A stretch of DNA of 19,421 nt from Caldisericota bacterium (GCA_013152825.1 JAADFP010000150.1:1-19421); one strand, 5' to 3'; shown: positions 1-7,545, numbered from the stretch's first letter. Numbers and translations are program-made. The notes: generated by a model from the letters alone, not told the origin.

Positions 1-2
1 GG

Positions 3-329
3 GATTTCCTGGGTGAGTACATGGCAGGAGGATTGCTGGTAGTACTGGGAATCTCTGAAACCTCTTATTCACAGGAAATAGTGGGAGATTTTGTAGGCAC
101 AGGGATGCATGGAGGCTGTATATTTGTAAGGGGTGAGGTGGAAGAGAATCGTTTAGGCCAGGAAGTGAGGATTACTGAGCCCACAGAGGAAGAATTGGAT
201 ACCCTGAAGATGCATCTTGCAGACTTTGCCCGGTACTTTGACTATGACCTAAAGACGATAATGGAAAAACCCTTCATAAAACTCTATCCTTACACCCATC
301 GCCCCTACGGGCAGTTATACGCCTACTGA
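3..329 (+). CDS. GXGXG-domain protein, glutamate synthase domain 3-like (5' partial)
   Basis: Only the C-terminal part (about 108 residues) is in the window; the frame is open to the left edge, so the internal ATG at 21 is probably not the start. Glycine-rich turns typical of the right-handed beta-helix GXGXG domain are visible: GGLLVVLG near the left end, then VGDFVGTGMHGGCIFVRGEV. The fold forms the C-terminal domain of glutamate synthase large subunits and exists as a separate gene in split (archaeal-type) glutamate synthases and as formylmethanofuran dehydrogenase subunit C. The short helical tail ending in HRPYGQLYAY fits the stand-alone glutamate synthase version better than the other homologues. 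The assignment rests on the motif pattern only; its partner subunits would lie to the left of the window. Confidence 0.7.
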   Translation, partial: DFLGEYMAGGLLVVLGISETSYSQEIVGDFVGTGMHGGCIFVRGEVEENRLGQEVRITEPTEEELDTLKMHLADFARYFDYDLKTIMEKPFIKLYPYTHRPYGQLYAY

Positions 330-449
330 TTGGCTTTGCTTCAAAGACCATGGACTTTAGACTGTAGCCCGTAGAGTGGGAACAGGTGGGTAATTTCTCT
401 TTCCATAGTTTGCCCAATTTATTTTACCCTACCGGCTTATTTTACCAGG
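330..449. other. short spacer with one 'ttagac' repeat remnant
   Basis: No gene is visible between the GXGXG gene and the promoter of the next gene. Positions 352-366 (gactttagactgtag) match the degenerate 'ttagac/gtagac' words that crowd the 13320-13850 spacer, so this spacer appears to hold a small fragment of the same repeat family. No convincing terminator hairpin was found. Confidence 0.4.
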
Positions 450-478
450 TTGACTTATAAACCCAGTGTCCATATAAT
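450..478 (+). promoter_or_regulatory. sigma70-type promoter, leaderless
   Basis: TTGACT at 450-455 and a perfect TATAAT at 473-478 are separated by 17 bp. The ATG at 487 follows the -10 box after only 8 nt (cattcaag) with no Shine-Dalgarno, so transcription should begin at or within a couple of bases of the start codon. The same arrangement precedes ilvB at the other end of the window. Confidence 0.75.
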
Positions 479-486
479 CATTCAAG

Positions 487-2241
487 ATGTTCAAGTATGG
501 TCTATTATTTTTATCTGGCCTCTTTTTGCTGGGGGCTCCCGAATTCTCCGCAGGTTCTCAAATAGTGAATTCTGTCCTGGATAAGCCTTATCCTCAAAAG
601 TTGCAGAAGACGTATACGGTGAAAGATGGCCTATCGGGAAATGATGTAAAGGCTATAGTGGTGAATGGGGATAAGAATGTATGGTTTGATACTGAGGGCG
701 GGGTGAGCAGGTTCGATGGAAAGAAATGGGAGACATTTCCGAAGGGGATAGGGCCAGTTGCGGGCAGGAGAGAGGCTATCAAAAAATCCCTGGGAAATTA
801 TAAAAAAATAGAGGGCATTCCCTACGATGATATCACTGTGGTGGCAGTGGGTAGGGGAGGGGAGAAGTGGTTCGGGACCAGCAGGGGAGCGATAAAGCTT
901 GCTCCATCGGGATGGGAGTATTATGCGGGGAGAAGATGGCTCCCCGATGATTATGTGAATGATATAGCGGTGGAGGAGGATGGTACTGCCTGGATAGGGA
1001 CTAAGAAAGGGGTCAGCAAGATTTATACCCGTATGATGACTCTGGAGGAAAAAGCACGGTATTTTGAAAAGCTCACCCGTGCCCGACATGTACGGTATGG
1101 GCTGGTATCGGATTGCGGGCTTCGGAAGCCGGGAGACCTTTCCACCTTTTATCTGCGGGATAGCGATAATGACGGGCTGTGGACCGGGATGTATGTGGGA
1201 GCAGAAGCATTTCGCTTTGCGGTTACCGGGGAGGAAGAAGCACGCAAGTTTGCCCGGGAATCCCTGTTAGCTCTTATCCGCCTGGAGGAAATTACCGGGA
1301 TAAAGGGTTTTGTAGCTCGTTCTATCAGTAAAGAGAAGAAAAAGAGGGGAGAGTGGCATCTGGCCAGTGACGGAGTATGGTACTGGAAGGGGGATACTTC
1401 CAGTGACGAGATTGTGGGGCATTTCTTTGCCTATTCTGTATATTATGACCTGGTGGCAGATGAGAAAGAAAAGAAACAAATTGCCGGGGTGGTGAGCCGT
1501 ATCATGGACCACATCATAGACAACAAATTGGCGCTTATTGACGTGGATGGCAGGCCCACCGGCTGGGGAAAATGGGCAAAAGAGTATTTTAAGCCGGTAG
1601 ACTGGTTCTTTGAGAAAGGATTGCAGTCACTGGAGATTCTTTCTCATCTGAAGGTAGCTTATCATATCACCGGTAATACCCGCTATGCCAGGGTTTATGA
1701 TGAGCTGGTTAAGAAGGGGTATGCCCAGAATACGCTACAGCAGAGAATCAATATCCCGGGCCATGTAAACCACTCTGATGATGAGCTGGCTTTTCTCTCC
1801 TACTACCCGCTCTTACTCTACGAAGAGAACCCGGAGCTGCGCAAAATTTACCTGAGAAGTATTACCCGCTCCTGGAATATTGAAAAGCCAGAGAGAAATC
1901 CTCTCTGGAATTTTATCTACCGATTAGCTTTTAAGAAAAAAGTGGATTTTGACTCGGAAGGCGCCGTACAGACTCTAAGAGAAATCCCCCTGGACCTGGT
2001 TACCTGGACGGTGCGGAATTCCCATCGTAAGGATATTAAGTTTCGTTTTTACCGGGACCGGTTTGGCAGAAAGCAGACCTGGACAGTACTTCCCTTCTAT
2101 GAGCGTCCCATTATGAAATGGAATGAGAATCCCTATGTGGTGGATGGGGGGAACGGTGGATATAGCGAGGAGGCAGGAACATTTTTTCTTCTTCCCTACT
2201 GGATGGGTCGTTACTATGGTTTTATCAGGGAAATGAAATAA
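487..2241 (+). CDS. secreted protein: beta-propeller repeats plus helical toroid-like domain
   Basis: A 584-residue protein of unknown function. Residues 1-23 form a signal peptide (MFKYG, hydrophobic LLFLSGLFLLG, then small residues). Residues about 45-180 hold three repeats of the two-component-regulator propeller type: DGLSGNDVKAI...VWFDTEGGVSRFDG, DDITVVAV...KWFGTSRGAIKL, and DDYVNDIAV...AWIGTKKGVSKI. Three blades are too few for a closed propeller. From about residue 185 the chain becomes helical with a DSDNDGLWTG loop (about 225-234, possibly calcium binding) and WYWKGDTSSDEIVGHFF (298-314), which recalls six-hairpin (alpha/alpha) toroids of carbohydrate-active or glycosidase-like proteins; this part is inference. 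Location is periplasmic or extracellular. The start is set by the promoter at 450-478, which leaves no room for an earlier codon. Confidence 0.75.
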   Translation: MFKYGLLFLSGLFLLGAPEFSAGSQIVNSVLDKPYPQKLQKTYTVKDGLSGNDVKAIVVNGDKNVWFDTEGGVSRFDGKKWETFPKGIGPVAGRREAIKKSLGNYKKIEGIPYDDITVVAVGRGGEKWFGTSRGAIKLAPSGWEYYAGRRWLPDDYVNDIAVEEDGTAWIGTKKGVSKIYTRMMTLEEKARYFEKLTRARHVRYGLVSDCGLRKPGDLSTFYLRDSDNDGLWTGMYVGAEAFRFAVTGEEEARKFARESLLALIRLEEITGIKGFVARSISKEKKKRGEWHLASDGVWYWKGDTSSDEIVGHFFAYSVYYDLVADEKEKKQIAGVVSRIMDHIIDNKLALIDVDGRPTGWGKWAKEYFKPVDWFFEKGLQSLEILSHLKVAYHITGNTRYARVYDELVKKGYAQNTLQQRINIPGHVNHSDDELAFLSYYPLLLYEENPELRKIYLRSITRSWNIEKPERNPLWNFIYRLAFKKKVDFDSEGAVQTLREIPLDLVTWTVRNSHRKDIKFRFYRDRFGRKQTWTVLPFYERPIMKWNENPYVVDGGNGGYSEEAGTFFLLPYWMGRYYGFIREMK

Positions 2242-2243
2242 GA

Positions 2244-2679
2244 ATTGGGAAGATACTGGCAGGCATAATATTTATAATGGGAATTTATGATCTCAGTGTA
2301 TGGAGCGGAGAGGAAAAAGCTGCTGATAAGAAGCTTATATTATGGTACCAGCCGGTAAAAACTTCTGATAAATCCGTAATCAGGAATCACTATAAGCATT
2401 ATAAAATCTTTCTGGCCGGACCTCCATGAAAACCGCTTATATCCCCTGGGAAAATTGGGAGTAAAAGCAGGAAGTATTTCTCGCCAGTATGCTAATAAGA
2501 AGTATTTTATCGGTTTAGAACTGGGTAATACCAGGTCTTTACTGAGCAACTTACTTCTGGCAAAGTGAAATATTATTAAATAAAACAGGGGATTGGATTT
2601 TAACAGAACCAATGAAATAAGAGTTTTTCTCCGTGCTGTTGGGGAGAGTTTCGCCGGCTTCGGTGTGCGCGTATAGTAG
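2244..2679 (+). pseudogene. remnant of a secreted-protein gene with frameshift and stops
   Basis: Protein-like sequence continues across two frames. The first segment encodes a signal-like stretch (GKILAGIIFIMGIYDLSVWS, then EEKAADKKLILWYQPVK) and stops at 2427. A second frame, open from 2380, reads IKSFWPDLHENRLYPLGKLG and then SRQYANKKYFIGLELGNTRS, stops at 2566, and after a further in-frame stop continues as FNRTNEIRVFLRAVGESFAG to 2679. Together they look like one gene of roughly 140 codons broken by a frameshift near 2380-2420 and by in-frame stops. I do not recognise the family. Assembly error is an alternative for the frameshift but would not remove the later stops. No - strand frame here looks more convincing. 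Confidence 0.4.
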
Positions 2680-2898
2680 CTGGGGCGGGGTAAGTGAAAG
2701 TGAGCCTGAGAACCAAAAGGTAAGTTTTGTACTATATGGTACACATTTTGTGCGAATCTTCTTTAGTACAGTGGGAGAATTTACCCCGCAGCTGGAGTAC
2801 CTCTTAGGTAAGATGATGAGAGAAAAAGCATTTTCCCCTGCGATTCCATACTGCGGAATTAAGTTTATCTTTTTTAGCATTTTTAATTTCCCCACTAT
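2680..2898. other. non-coding spacer upstream of the Spy-like gene
   Basis: Frames are open here on both strands, but they lack recognisable protein character and a ribosome site. The stretch holds the inverted repeat listed at 2728-2743 and leads into a sigma54-like element. Nothing else was recognised. Confidence 0.35.
2728..2743. promoter_or_regulatory. inverted repeat TGTAC-N6-GTACA, candidate activator site
   Basis: Perfect 5-bp arms TGTAC and GTACA flank a 6-bp centre (tatatg). A lone GTACA half-site recurs at 2766-2770. The centre lies about 190 bp upstream of the start predicted from the sigma54-like element at 2899-2914, a usual distance for an enhancer-binding activator. No binding protein can be assigned from sequence alone. 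Confidence 0.3.
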
Positions 2899-2914
2899 TG
2901 GCATAAAAATTGTT
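2899..2914 (+). promoter_or_regulatory. possible sigma54 (-24/-12) promoter
   Basis: TGGCATAAAAATTGTT matches the sigma54 consensus TGGCAC-R-N4-TTGC-W at 10 of 12 defined positions. The GG at -24 is present, but the -12 GC reads GT, which weakens the call. A start about 12 nt further (near 2925) would give a 15-nt leader carrying the Shine-Dalgarno at 2927-2933. A gene for an NtrC-type activator lies at 7966. Confidence 0.3.
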
Positions 2915-2939
2915 CTTTTTCATGACGGAGGTGAAAGTT

Positions 2940-3929
2940 ATGGATAGTAAGAAAGGATGGTTTTCTCCCCGCCTGATGATATTGGCAATGGGATTCCTAT
3001 TGGTGGGAGGCATGCTTCCTGTGCCCTTTATTTACGGGTATGAAACGCGGTCCTTGCAGAACGTGGATAACTCTGCCCAGGAAATTGTTTCCATGATGAA
3101 AGAAATTAACAAGTTGAAGCACAGGATAAGCTTCTGGAATCTTTTTAATGGGCTGAATCTTTCCCAGGACCAGATTGAAGAGCTTATCGCCATTAACACC
3201 GAGTACAGGGAGAAACTTCGGGAGAGTACTGCCAAGGCAATCAAGGCGTTATCTGAATCGCGGGTATCATTGGAGAAATGGGAACAGGCTATTCGGGATG
3301 GCAACCTGCCCGAGGAAAGAATGCGACAGGCAGGAAGAGCTTCCCATATTACAAAGGAATTCTACCAGCAGTTAAAGGATATTAAGGAGCCTTTTCTTTC
3401 CAGGCTGAACAATGTCTTTACTGATGCTCAAAAAGAGGTGATAAGGGGCTTCAAGCCCTGTGTGGTTCCGCCTACCGATTTGCGCGACCCTATCAGGGTG
3501 GGGCAGGCTTCCAGTAACGAGTATGCTGTGCGCATGCTCAAGAGAATTCGCAGTATACCTTCCCAAAAATTTCCCAGTGCCCTGGACAGAATAGTAGATA
3601 TACACGCGGATAAAATCAGCCGCAGGTACCGCTTAACAGACAATGAGATAGAACAGGAACGCCAGCGGATGCGGGATTTTCTGAAAAAAGTATATTACAT
3701 GGACGATGTGGACTTTGAAATGAACAAGGAAGAACTGGCAGATGAATTTAAATACAAGGATAAAGTTGAATTACTGCGGGAAGATTTGCGGAATATTCAG
3801 CAGGAATTGCACAGGACCCAGAAGGTGCGTGATCCCGTGGGCACAAGCAAAATCGTGCGGTATTTTCTTGACCCTGAAATCATTCCTCTTCTTCAGTACC
3901 GTTTGAACTTGCTGCGTAGTAGTAATTAG
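2940..3929 (+). CDS. Spy/CpxP-like helical periplasmic protein
   Basis: The ATG at 2940 follows a strong Shine-Dalgarno (ggaggtg, 2927-2933) at 6 nt; an upstream in-frame ATG at 2910 lacks this support. The product is 329 residues. Residues about 11-34 are an export signal (RLMILAMGFLLVGGMLPVPF). The rest is largely helical and charged. Two segments resemble the LTxxQ motif of the Spy/CpxP family: LNLSQDQIEEL (72-82) and FTDAQKEVIRGF (160-171). A Cys-Pro element, CVVPPTDLRDP (174-184), holds what appears to be the only cysteine. It is about twice the length of classical Spy or CpxP, with an extra helical C-terminal half. Family knowledge suggests an envelope chaperone or sensor; this is inference. 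The stop overlaps the region just before the radical SAM gene, so co-transcription is likely. Confidence 0.65.
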   Translation: MDSKKGWFSPRLMILAMGFLLVGGMLPVPFIYGYETRSLQNVDNSAQEIVSMMKEINKLKHRISFWNLFNGLNLSQDQIEELIAINTEYREKLRESTAKAIKALSESRVSLEKWEQAIRDGNLPEERMRQAGRASHITKEFYQQLKDIKEPFLSRLNNVFTDAQKEVIRGFKPCVVPPTDLRDPIRVGQASSNEYAVRMLKRIRSIPSQKFPSALDRIVDIHADKISRRYRLTDNEIEQERQRMRDFLKKVYYMDDVDFEMNKEELADEFKYKDKVELLREDLRNIQQELHRTQKVRDPVGTSKIVRYFLDPEIIPLLQYRLNLLRSSN

Positions 3930-3946
3930 TGTGGAGCAGGATGCTT

Positions 3947-5098
3947 ATGGAAAAAAATAGAATAATTACCCGGCGGGATTTTCTAAAAAGTATGGCACGC
4001 TATGGTTCAATGGTTATTTCGCTTCCTCTGGCTCTAAAGTATCTGGGTTTGCTGGAGGAAGATGCCTACGCAGAGCTGGTAAGGAAATATCCCATACCAG
4101 GCAAGTATTACAAAAGGATAAGCGGGAGGATGGTACGCTGCCTAATTTGTCCCTTCTACTGCCTGCTGGGTGAAAGCGGTATTGGTCAATGCAGAACAAA
4201 AAAGAACTACAACGGTGTGCTTTATACACATGCAATGGATAATCCCTGCATTATCTCCGTGGATCCAGTAGAAAAACTTCCCACTGCACACTATTTACCG
4301 GGGCACAAGAGTCTTACCGTAGCGGTGGGTGGGTGTAATCTTCATTGTCTATATTGCCAGAACTGGCAGCAGTCCCAGGAGAGGCCGGAAAGGCTCGATA
4401 CTGTCCGGTTTCCAAAAGAGAGAGTTCCTGGTGCACTTAGCAAAAAAGACCTCAAAATCATCACCTATAATTATACCGAACCGGTAGTTTTCATGGAGTA
4501 TATCCTGGAACTGGCACACTATTCCAGGTTAAAGGGAATCAGGCATGCAATAGCCACGGCAGGATATATAAATAAAGAACCTCTTAAGGATCTTATAGGA
4601 ATTGCCGAGAGTTTTACCATTACCCTGAAAGCGTTTGATGACACAACTTACAGAAGGATGACTGCTGCCACGCTCAAGCCGGTACTGGATACCATCCTTA
4701 CTATCAAGGAGAGCGGAAGGTGGCTGGAGGTGGTAAACCTTATTGTTCCTACCTACAACGATGATATGAAGCAAATACGGGAGATGTGTAAGTGGCTCCT
4801 GAAAAATGTGGGCCCTGATGTCCCTCTCCACTTTGCCCGTTTTGTACCGGAGTACAGGCTAAAAAACCTCCCCCAGACACCTCTTTCCACACTGGAAAAA
4901 GCTTATAACATTGGGAGGGAAGTGGGATTACACTACGTCTATACTACGAATGTTTCTCCCCATCCCGGTAACGATACGTACTGTCCTTACTGCGGAACCA
5001 CCCTTATTAAACGGGTAGGCTTGAGGATTATAGAAAACAACCTGCGAAACGGAAGATGCAGTAAGTGTGGTAGAGTTATCCCGGGAGTATGGGCGTAA
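3947..5098 (+). CDS. Tat-exported AmrS-type radical SAM protein
   Basis: A 383-residue protein starting at ATG 3947, about 6 nt after gagcagg; a GTG at 3929 and an ATG at 3941 are in-frame alternatives. The radical SAM cluster motif CxxxCxxC is CNLHCLYC (C130, C134, C137). An upstream CLICPFYC...GQC set (65-82), DPVEKLPTAHYLPG and CQNW are hallmarks of the PflA-like enzyme of the AmmeMemoRadiSam system (AmrS). A C-terminal CPYC...CSKC pair forms a zinc-ribbon-like tail that I do not recall as a standard AmrS feature. The N-terminus has a twin-arginine motif (TRRDFLK, 8-14), a hydrophobic stretch and an AYA site (40-42), predicting folded, cofactor-loaded export by Tat. The substrate is unknown, and no AMMECR1 or Memo gene is visible. 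The gene overlaps the next one by 10 bp. Confidence 0.8.
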   Translation: MEKNRIITRRDFLKSMARYGSMVISLPLALKYLGLLEEDAYAELVRKYPIPGKYYKRISGRMVRCLICPFYCLLGESGIGQCRTKKNYNGVLYTHAMDNPCIISVDPVEKLPTAHYLPGHKSLTVAVGGCNLHCLYCQNWQQSQERPERLDTVRFPKERVPGALSKKDLKIITYNYTEPVVFMEYILELAHYSRLKGIRHAIATAGYINKEPLKDLIGIAESFTITLKAFDDTTYRRMTAATLKPVLDTILTIKESGRWLEVVNLIVPTYNDDMKQIREMCKWLLKNVGPDVPLHFARFVPEYRLKNLPQTPLSTLEKAYNIGREVGLHYVYTTNVSPHPGNDTYCPYCGTTLIKRVGLRIIENNLRNGRCSKCGRVIPGVWA

Positions 5099-7335
5099 AA
5101 CTCTCTCGCCGGCTCTCCATTAACCTTTTCTTTGCTATTGGGTTCTTCGAGCAGATTGCCCAGATATCTGCCTTCAGGCAGGTATTTGTCAATTTCAAAG
5201 GAAGTGAGCTTTCCTTCGGACTTGTACTCGGAGTATGGCTGCTTTTTATGGGGGCAGGCACACTCATAGCTCCCCGGATAAGAAAATGCAGACTGGCCTC
5301 TCCTTTTATGCTGGCAGGGCTTGTCTTCCTGCTTGCTCTTTCTGTGCCGGTTACGGTTCACCTTTTCCGGGTGGTACGGGTGTTGATGGGAAAAGGAAGT
5401 GGTGAAGTAATTCCCCTGCTCTCTCTTTCGGTGAGTACAATAATTATTCTGGCTCCCCTATGCCTTCTACTGGGTTTGCTCCATTCTACTTCGCTTCTTT
5501 ACGATGAGAAGAAGTTAAACCTGGGTTCGGCAAGGGCCTACCTGCTGGATGCCACGGGTAGTCTCTTTGCCGGCGCACTTTTTTCTTTCCTATTGGTAGA
5601 ATTATTTAATCCTATAGGAGTGGTTCTCCTGGCCAGTGCCTATCTTACCTTCTCCGTGCTTCTGGTACTCAGAAAACACGTATTCCCCTTGGTTATTGTT
5701 TTAACTGCCTGCCTGATTGTACTTGTTGCCATTCCCCTCTCTCCCCACCTGGAGAAGGAGTCACAGGAGGCCAAGTGGCAGATATTCACTCCGGGAATGA
5801 GCCTGGTAGAGGTTCTCCAGTCCCGTTACGGGGAGATTGCAGTAACGAAATGGCGTGACCAGTACAACTTTTACCTGGATTCACAACTGCAAAAATCTTA
5901 TCCTGATGACTACCCTGCTGCCAGTCGTATCAATGCTGCGCTGATTCAGCATCCTCATCCGCGTTCCTTGCTGATGCTGGGAGGTTCCATAGGCCAGTCA
6001 CTAAACGAGATAAAAAGATACAGGTTGGAAAGGATAGATTTCGTAGAATTAGACCCTCAGCTTATCGATACTGTTGCCAGGTACGTACCCACGCCAGAAG
6101 TGAAAAACCTGGAATTTCATTTCATAGATGCCAGGAGGTTTGTCAAGAAGACAGAGAAAAGATACGATGTGATAATTATTGATATGCCTGCCCCTCTTAC
6201 CAGGAATGCCAACAGGTTCTACACGCTGGAATTTTTCGGGGAGCTGAAGAGAATACTTAATCCCGGCGGTACGGTGGCGCTTGGTATCCAGGTGGATATT
6301 GATCCCCAGAGAGAAAACCTATTTCTTTCTGCCAGTATTGTTAAGACTTTAAAAAGAGTTTTCCATAATGTCCTTGCTCTGCCTACGGAAGGCTTTATCT
6401 TTGCCTCCGATGCCAGGCTGGTATCTGACTGGAAGGTGCTCTACGAGCGGTACAGGCGGCTTACGGAGGGGACAGAGCCCACTAAGTTTTTCCAGGCTGA
6501 ATGTTTCAGCTTGATTTACCAGGAGGGGCCGGTGGAAAGGACCAACAGAAAAATTCTCGCATATGCGGAGAAAAGAGAGGTTCGTATCAATACGGATGCA
6601 ACACCTTCCACTATAGGCTACATGTTCGGGGTGTGGAGTTCGCTCCTGGGAGAAAAGGAGAGCATCCTCTACCGTTTCATAGATAGCATCAGGTTCTGGC
6701 ACTTTGCGGTCCTATCTTTCCTGGTGTTGTTATTTTGCGTGGGGGCAAGGATAAGAGGAGTGGGTAGAGGGAAAACTGCTGCTGTTTACTCCGCAATAAT
6801 GTGCCTGGGAGTTTTTGGCTTAACCGTGGAAATTTCTGTGCTTCATGCACTGCAAAGTGCTTTTGGCTTTGTCTATCTCTACGTAGGGATTTTCAACGCT
6901 GCTTTCATGGGGGGGTTGGCACTCGGGTCTATCTGGGCGTTAAACCATAAAGAATGGCAGACAGAAGGCCTCTTGACCTGTGTTTTCGTTGCCCTGCTTA
7001 TATTGGGGCTGGCTGCTGTGGCGGTGAAATGGATGGCTGTTCTGGGAGACTCCCTCCTGATAATTGCCTGTATATTAAACCTGACAGCGGGAGCATGCGT
7101 TGGTGCCGCTTTCCGCTTTGCCCTGGCTACAAGAAAAGATGCTGCATCCTCTGCAGGCAGGCTTTACGGTGCCGACCTCATAGGTGCCACACTGGGAGCA
7201 CTGCTGATAGGCTCTGCTGCTTCCATTACCCTGGGGCTTGTAGCCTCTTTTGCCGCTTCTGCAATTATCCTGGTAAGCTCCGCACTTAGCTTGCTTCTCT
7301 TTTCCGGGAAGCCGGGGAAGGGAGGGAGGCTTTGA
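5089..7335 (+). CDS. membrane protein with spermidine-synthase-like domain (fused MFS/SpeE type)
   Basis: A 748-residue protein with three parts: an N-terminal membrane region (about 10-215, several hydrophobic helices), a cytosolic-sized SpeE-like Rossmann domain (about 230-480), and a C-terminal membrane region (about 515-742). The Rossmann domain shows LLMLGGSIGQS (294-304), VELDP (319-323), IDARRFV (346-352) and YDVIIIDMPAPLTRNANRFY (359-378). Against true spermidine synthases, the acidic residue of GGGDGG is replaced (I301) and the second Asp of the DxxDP motif is Ala368, while Asp365 remains. Aminopropyl transfer from decarboxylated AdoMet is therefore doubtful; another AdoMet-type ligand is possible. 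The start overlaps the end of the radical SAM gene, implying translational coupling. Similar fused proteins are commonly annotated as fused MFS/spermidine synthase with no proven function. Confidence 0.75.
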   Translation: MGVKLSRRLSINLFFAIGFFEQIAQISAFRQVFVNFKGSELSFGLVLGVWLLFMGAGTLIAPRIRKCRLASPFMLAGLVFLLALSVPVTVHLFRVVRVLMGKGSGEVIPLLSLSVSTIIILAPLCLLLGLLHSTSLLYDEKKLNLGSARAYLLDATGSLFAGALFSFLLVELFNPIGVVLLASAYLTFSVLLVLRKHVFPLVIVLTACLIVLVAIPLSPHLEKESQEAKWQIFTPGMSLVEVLQSRYGEIAVTKWRDQYNFYLDSQLQKSYPDDYPAASRINAALIQHPHPRSLLMLGGSIGQSLNEIKRYRLERIDFVELDPQLIDTVARYVPTPEVKNLEFHFIDARRFVKKTEKRYDVIIIDMPAPLTRNANRFYTLEFFGELKRILNPGGTVALGIQVDIDPQRENLFLSASIVKTLKRVFHNVLALPTEGFIFASDARLVSDWKVLYERYRRLTEGTEPTKFFQAECFSLIYQEGPVERTNRKILAYAEKREVRINTDATPSTIGYMFGVWSSLLGEKESILYRFIDSIRFWHFAVLSFLVLLFCVGARIRGVGRGKTAAVYSAIMCLGVFGLTVEISVLHALQSAFGFVYLYVGIFNAAFMGGLALGSIWALNHKEWQTEGLLTCVFVALLILGLAAVAVKWMAVLGDSLLIIACILNLTAGACVGAAFRFALATRKDAASSAGRLYGADLIGATLGALLIGSAASITLGLVASFAASAIILVSSALSLLLFSGKPGKGGRL

Positions 7336-7345
7336 CTGGGGAGTG

Positions 7346-7436
7346 GTTAGTAGCGAGTAGCGAGGGGAGCAGTGAATGGGTAATCCTGGTTTCTTAGTAT
7401 CCTGGTATTCCTGGTAGCCTGGGAGGAAATTTTGGG
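7346..7436 (+). repeat. mosaic spacer repeat, copy 1
   Basis: This stretch combines agtag/gcgagtag words with a segment (7373-7406) that is identical at 33 of 34 positions to 13921-13954, followed by a shared gggaggaa block. It is therefore a second copy of an element in the large spacer near 13900. No reading frame is conserved between the copies. Confidence 0.75.
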
Positions 7437-7456
7437 TTTGTGGTTTGCCCTGCCTG

Positions 7457-7474
7457 TCCCGATAAACATCGGGG
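7457..7474 (+). repeat. TCCCGAT-N4-ATCGGG hairpin, copy 1
   Basis: cccgat (7458-7463) and atcggg (7468-7473) pair around a 4-base loop (aaac). It follows the words cctgcctgtc, which also precede the hairpins at 7760 and 13484, so it belongs to a dispersed palindromic family. Confidence 0.6.
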
Positions 7475-7517
7475 TGCAGATCAGGAGTTTATTTAGAGTT
7501 TAGCGTTTTAAAAGAAA

Positions 7518-7545
7518 TGGATTCCCGTTTTCGCGGGAATGACAG
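7518..7545 (-). repeat. CTGTCAT palindromic repeat, copy C (inverted)
   Basis: On the + strand attccc (7521-7526) and gggaat (7535-7540) pair across 8 bases. Read on the - strand it is ctgtc-attccc-gcgaaaac-gggaat-cca, matching the copies at 13484 and 13678 in flanks and architecture. It also fits the ATTCCC-N8-GGGAAT pattern known as dRS3 in Neisseria; that likeness is only of form. Confidence 0.75.

Noticed and set aside
2340..2904. Overlapping - strand open frames (2340-2744 and 2551-2904)
   Set aside because: They lack ribosome sites and recognisable motifs, and they lie opposite the decayed + strand gene, whose segments look more protein-like.
2633..2947. + strand open frame of about 104 codons
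   Set aside because: Its composition is unlike a protein, and it runs into the ribosome site and start of the Spy-like gene. It is probably chance opening in spacer DNA.
5089..7335. Calling this gene speE (spermidine synthase)
   Set aside because: Key substrate-binding acids are replaced and the domain is embedded between membrane regions, so the symbol would overstate its function.
7521..7540. Neisseria dRS3 element
   Set aside because: It fits the pattern ATTCCC-N8-GGGAAT, but the gene content gives no link to Neisseria, and the other local copies have different arms; it is better seen as part of the local family.
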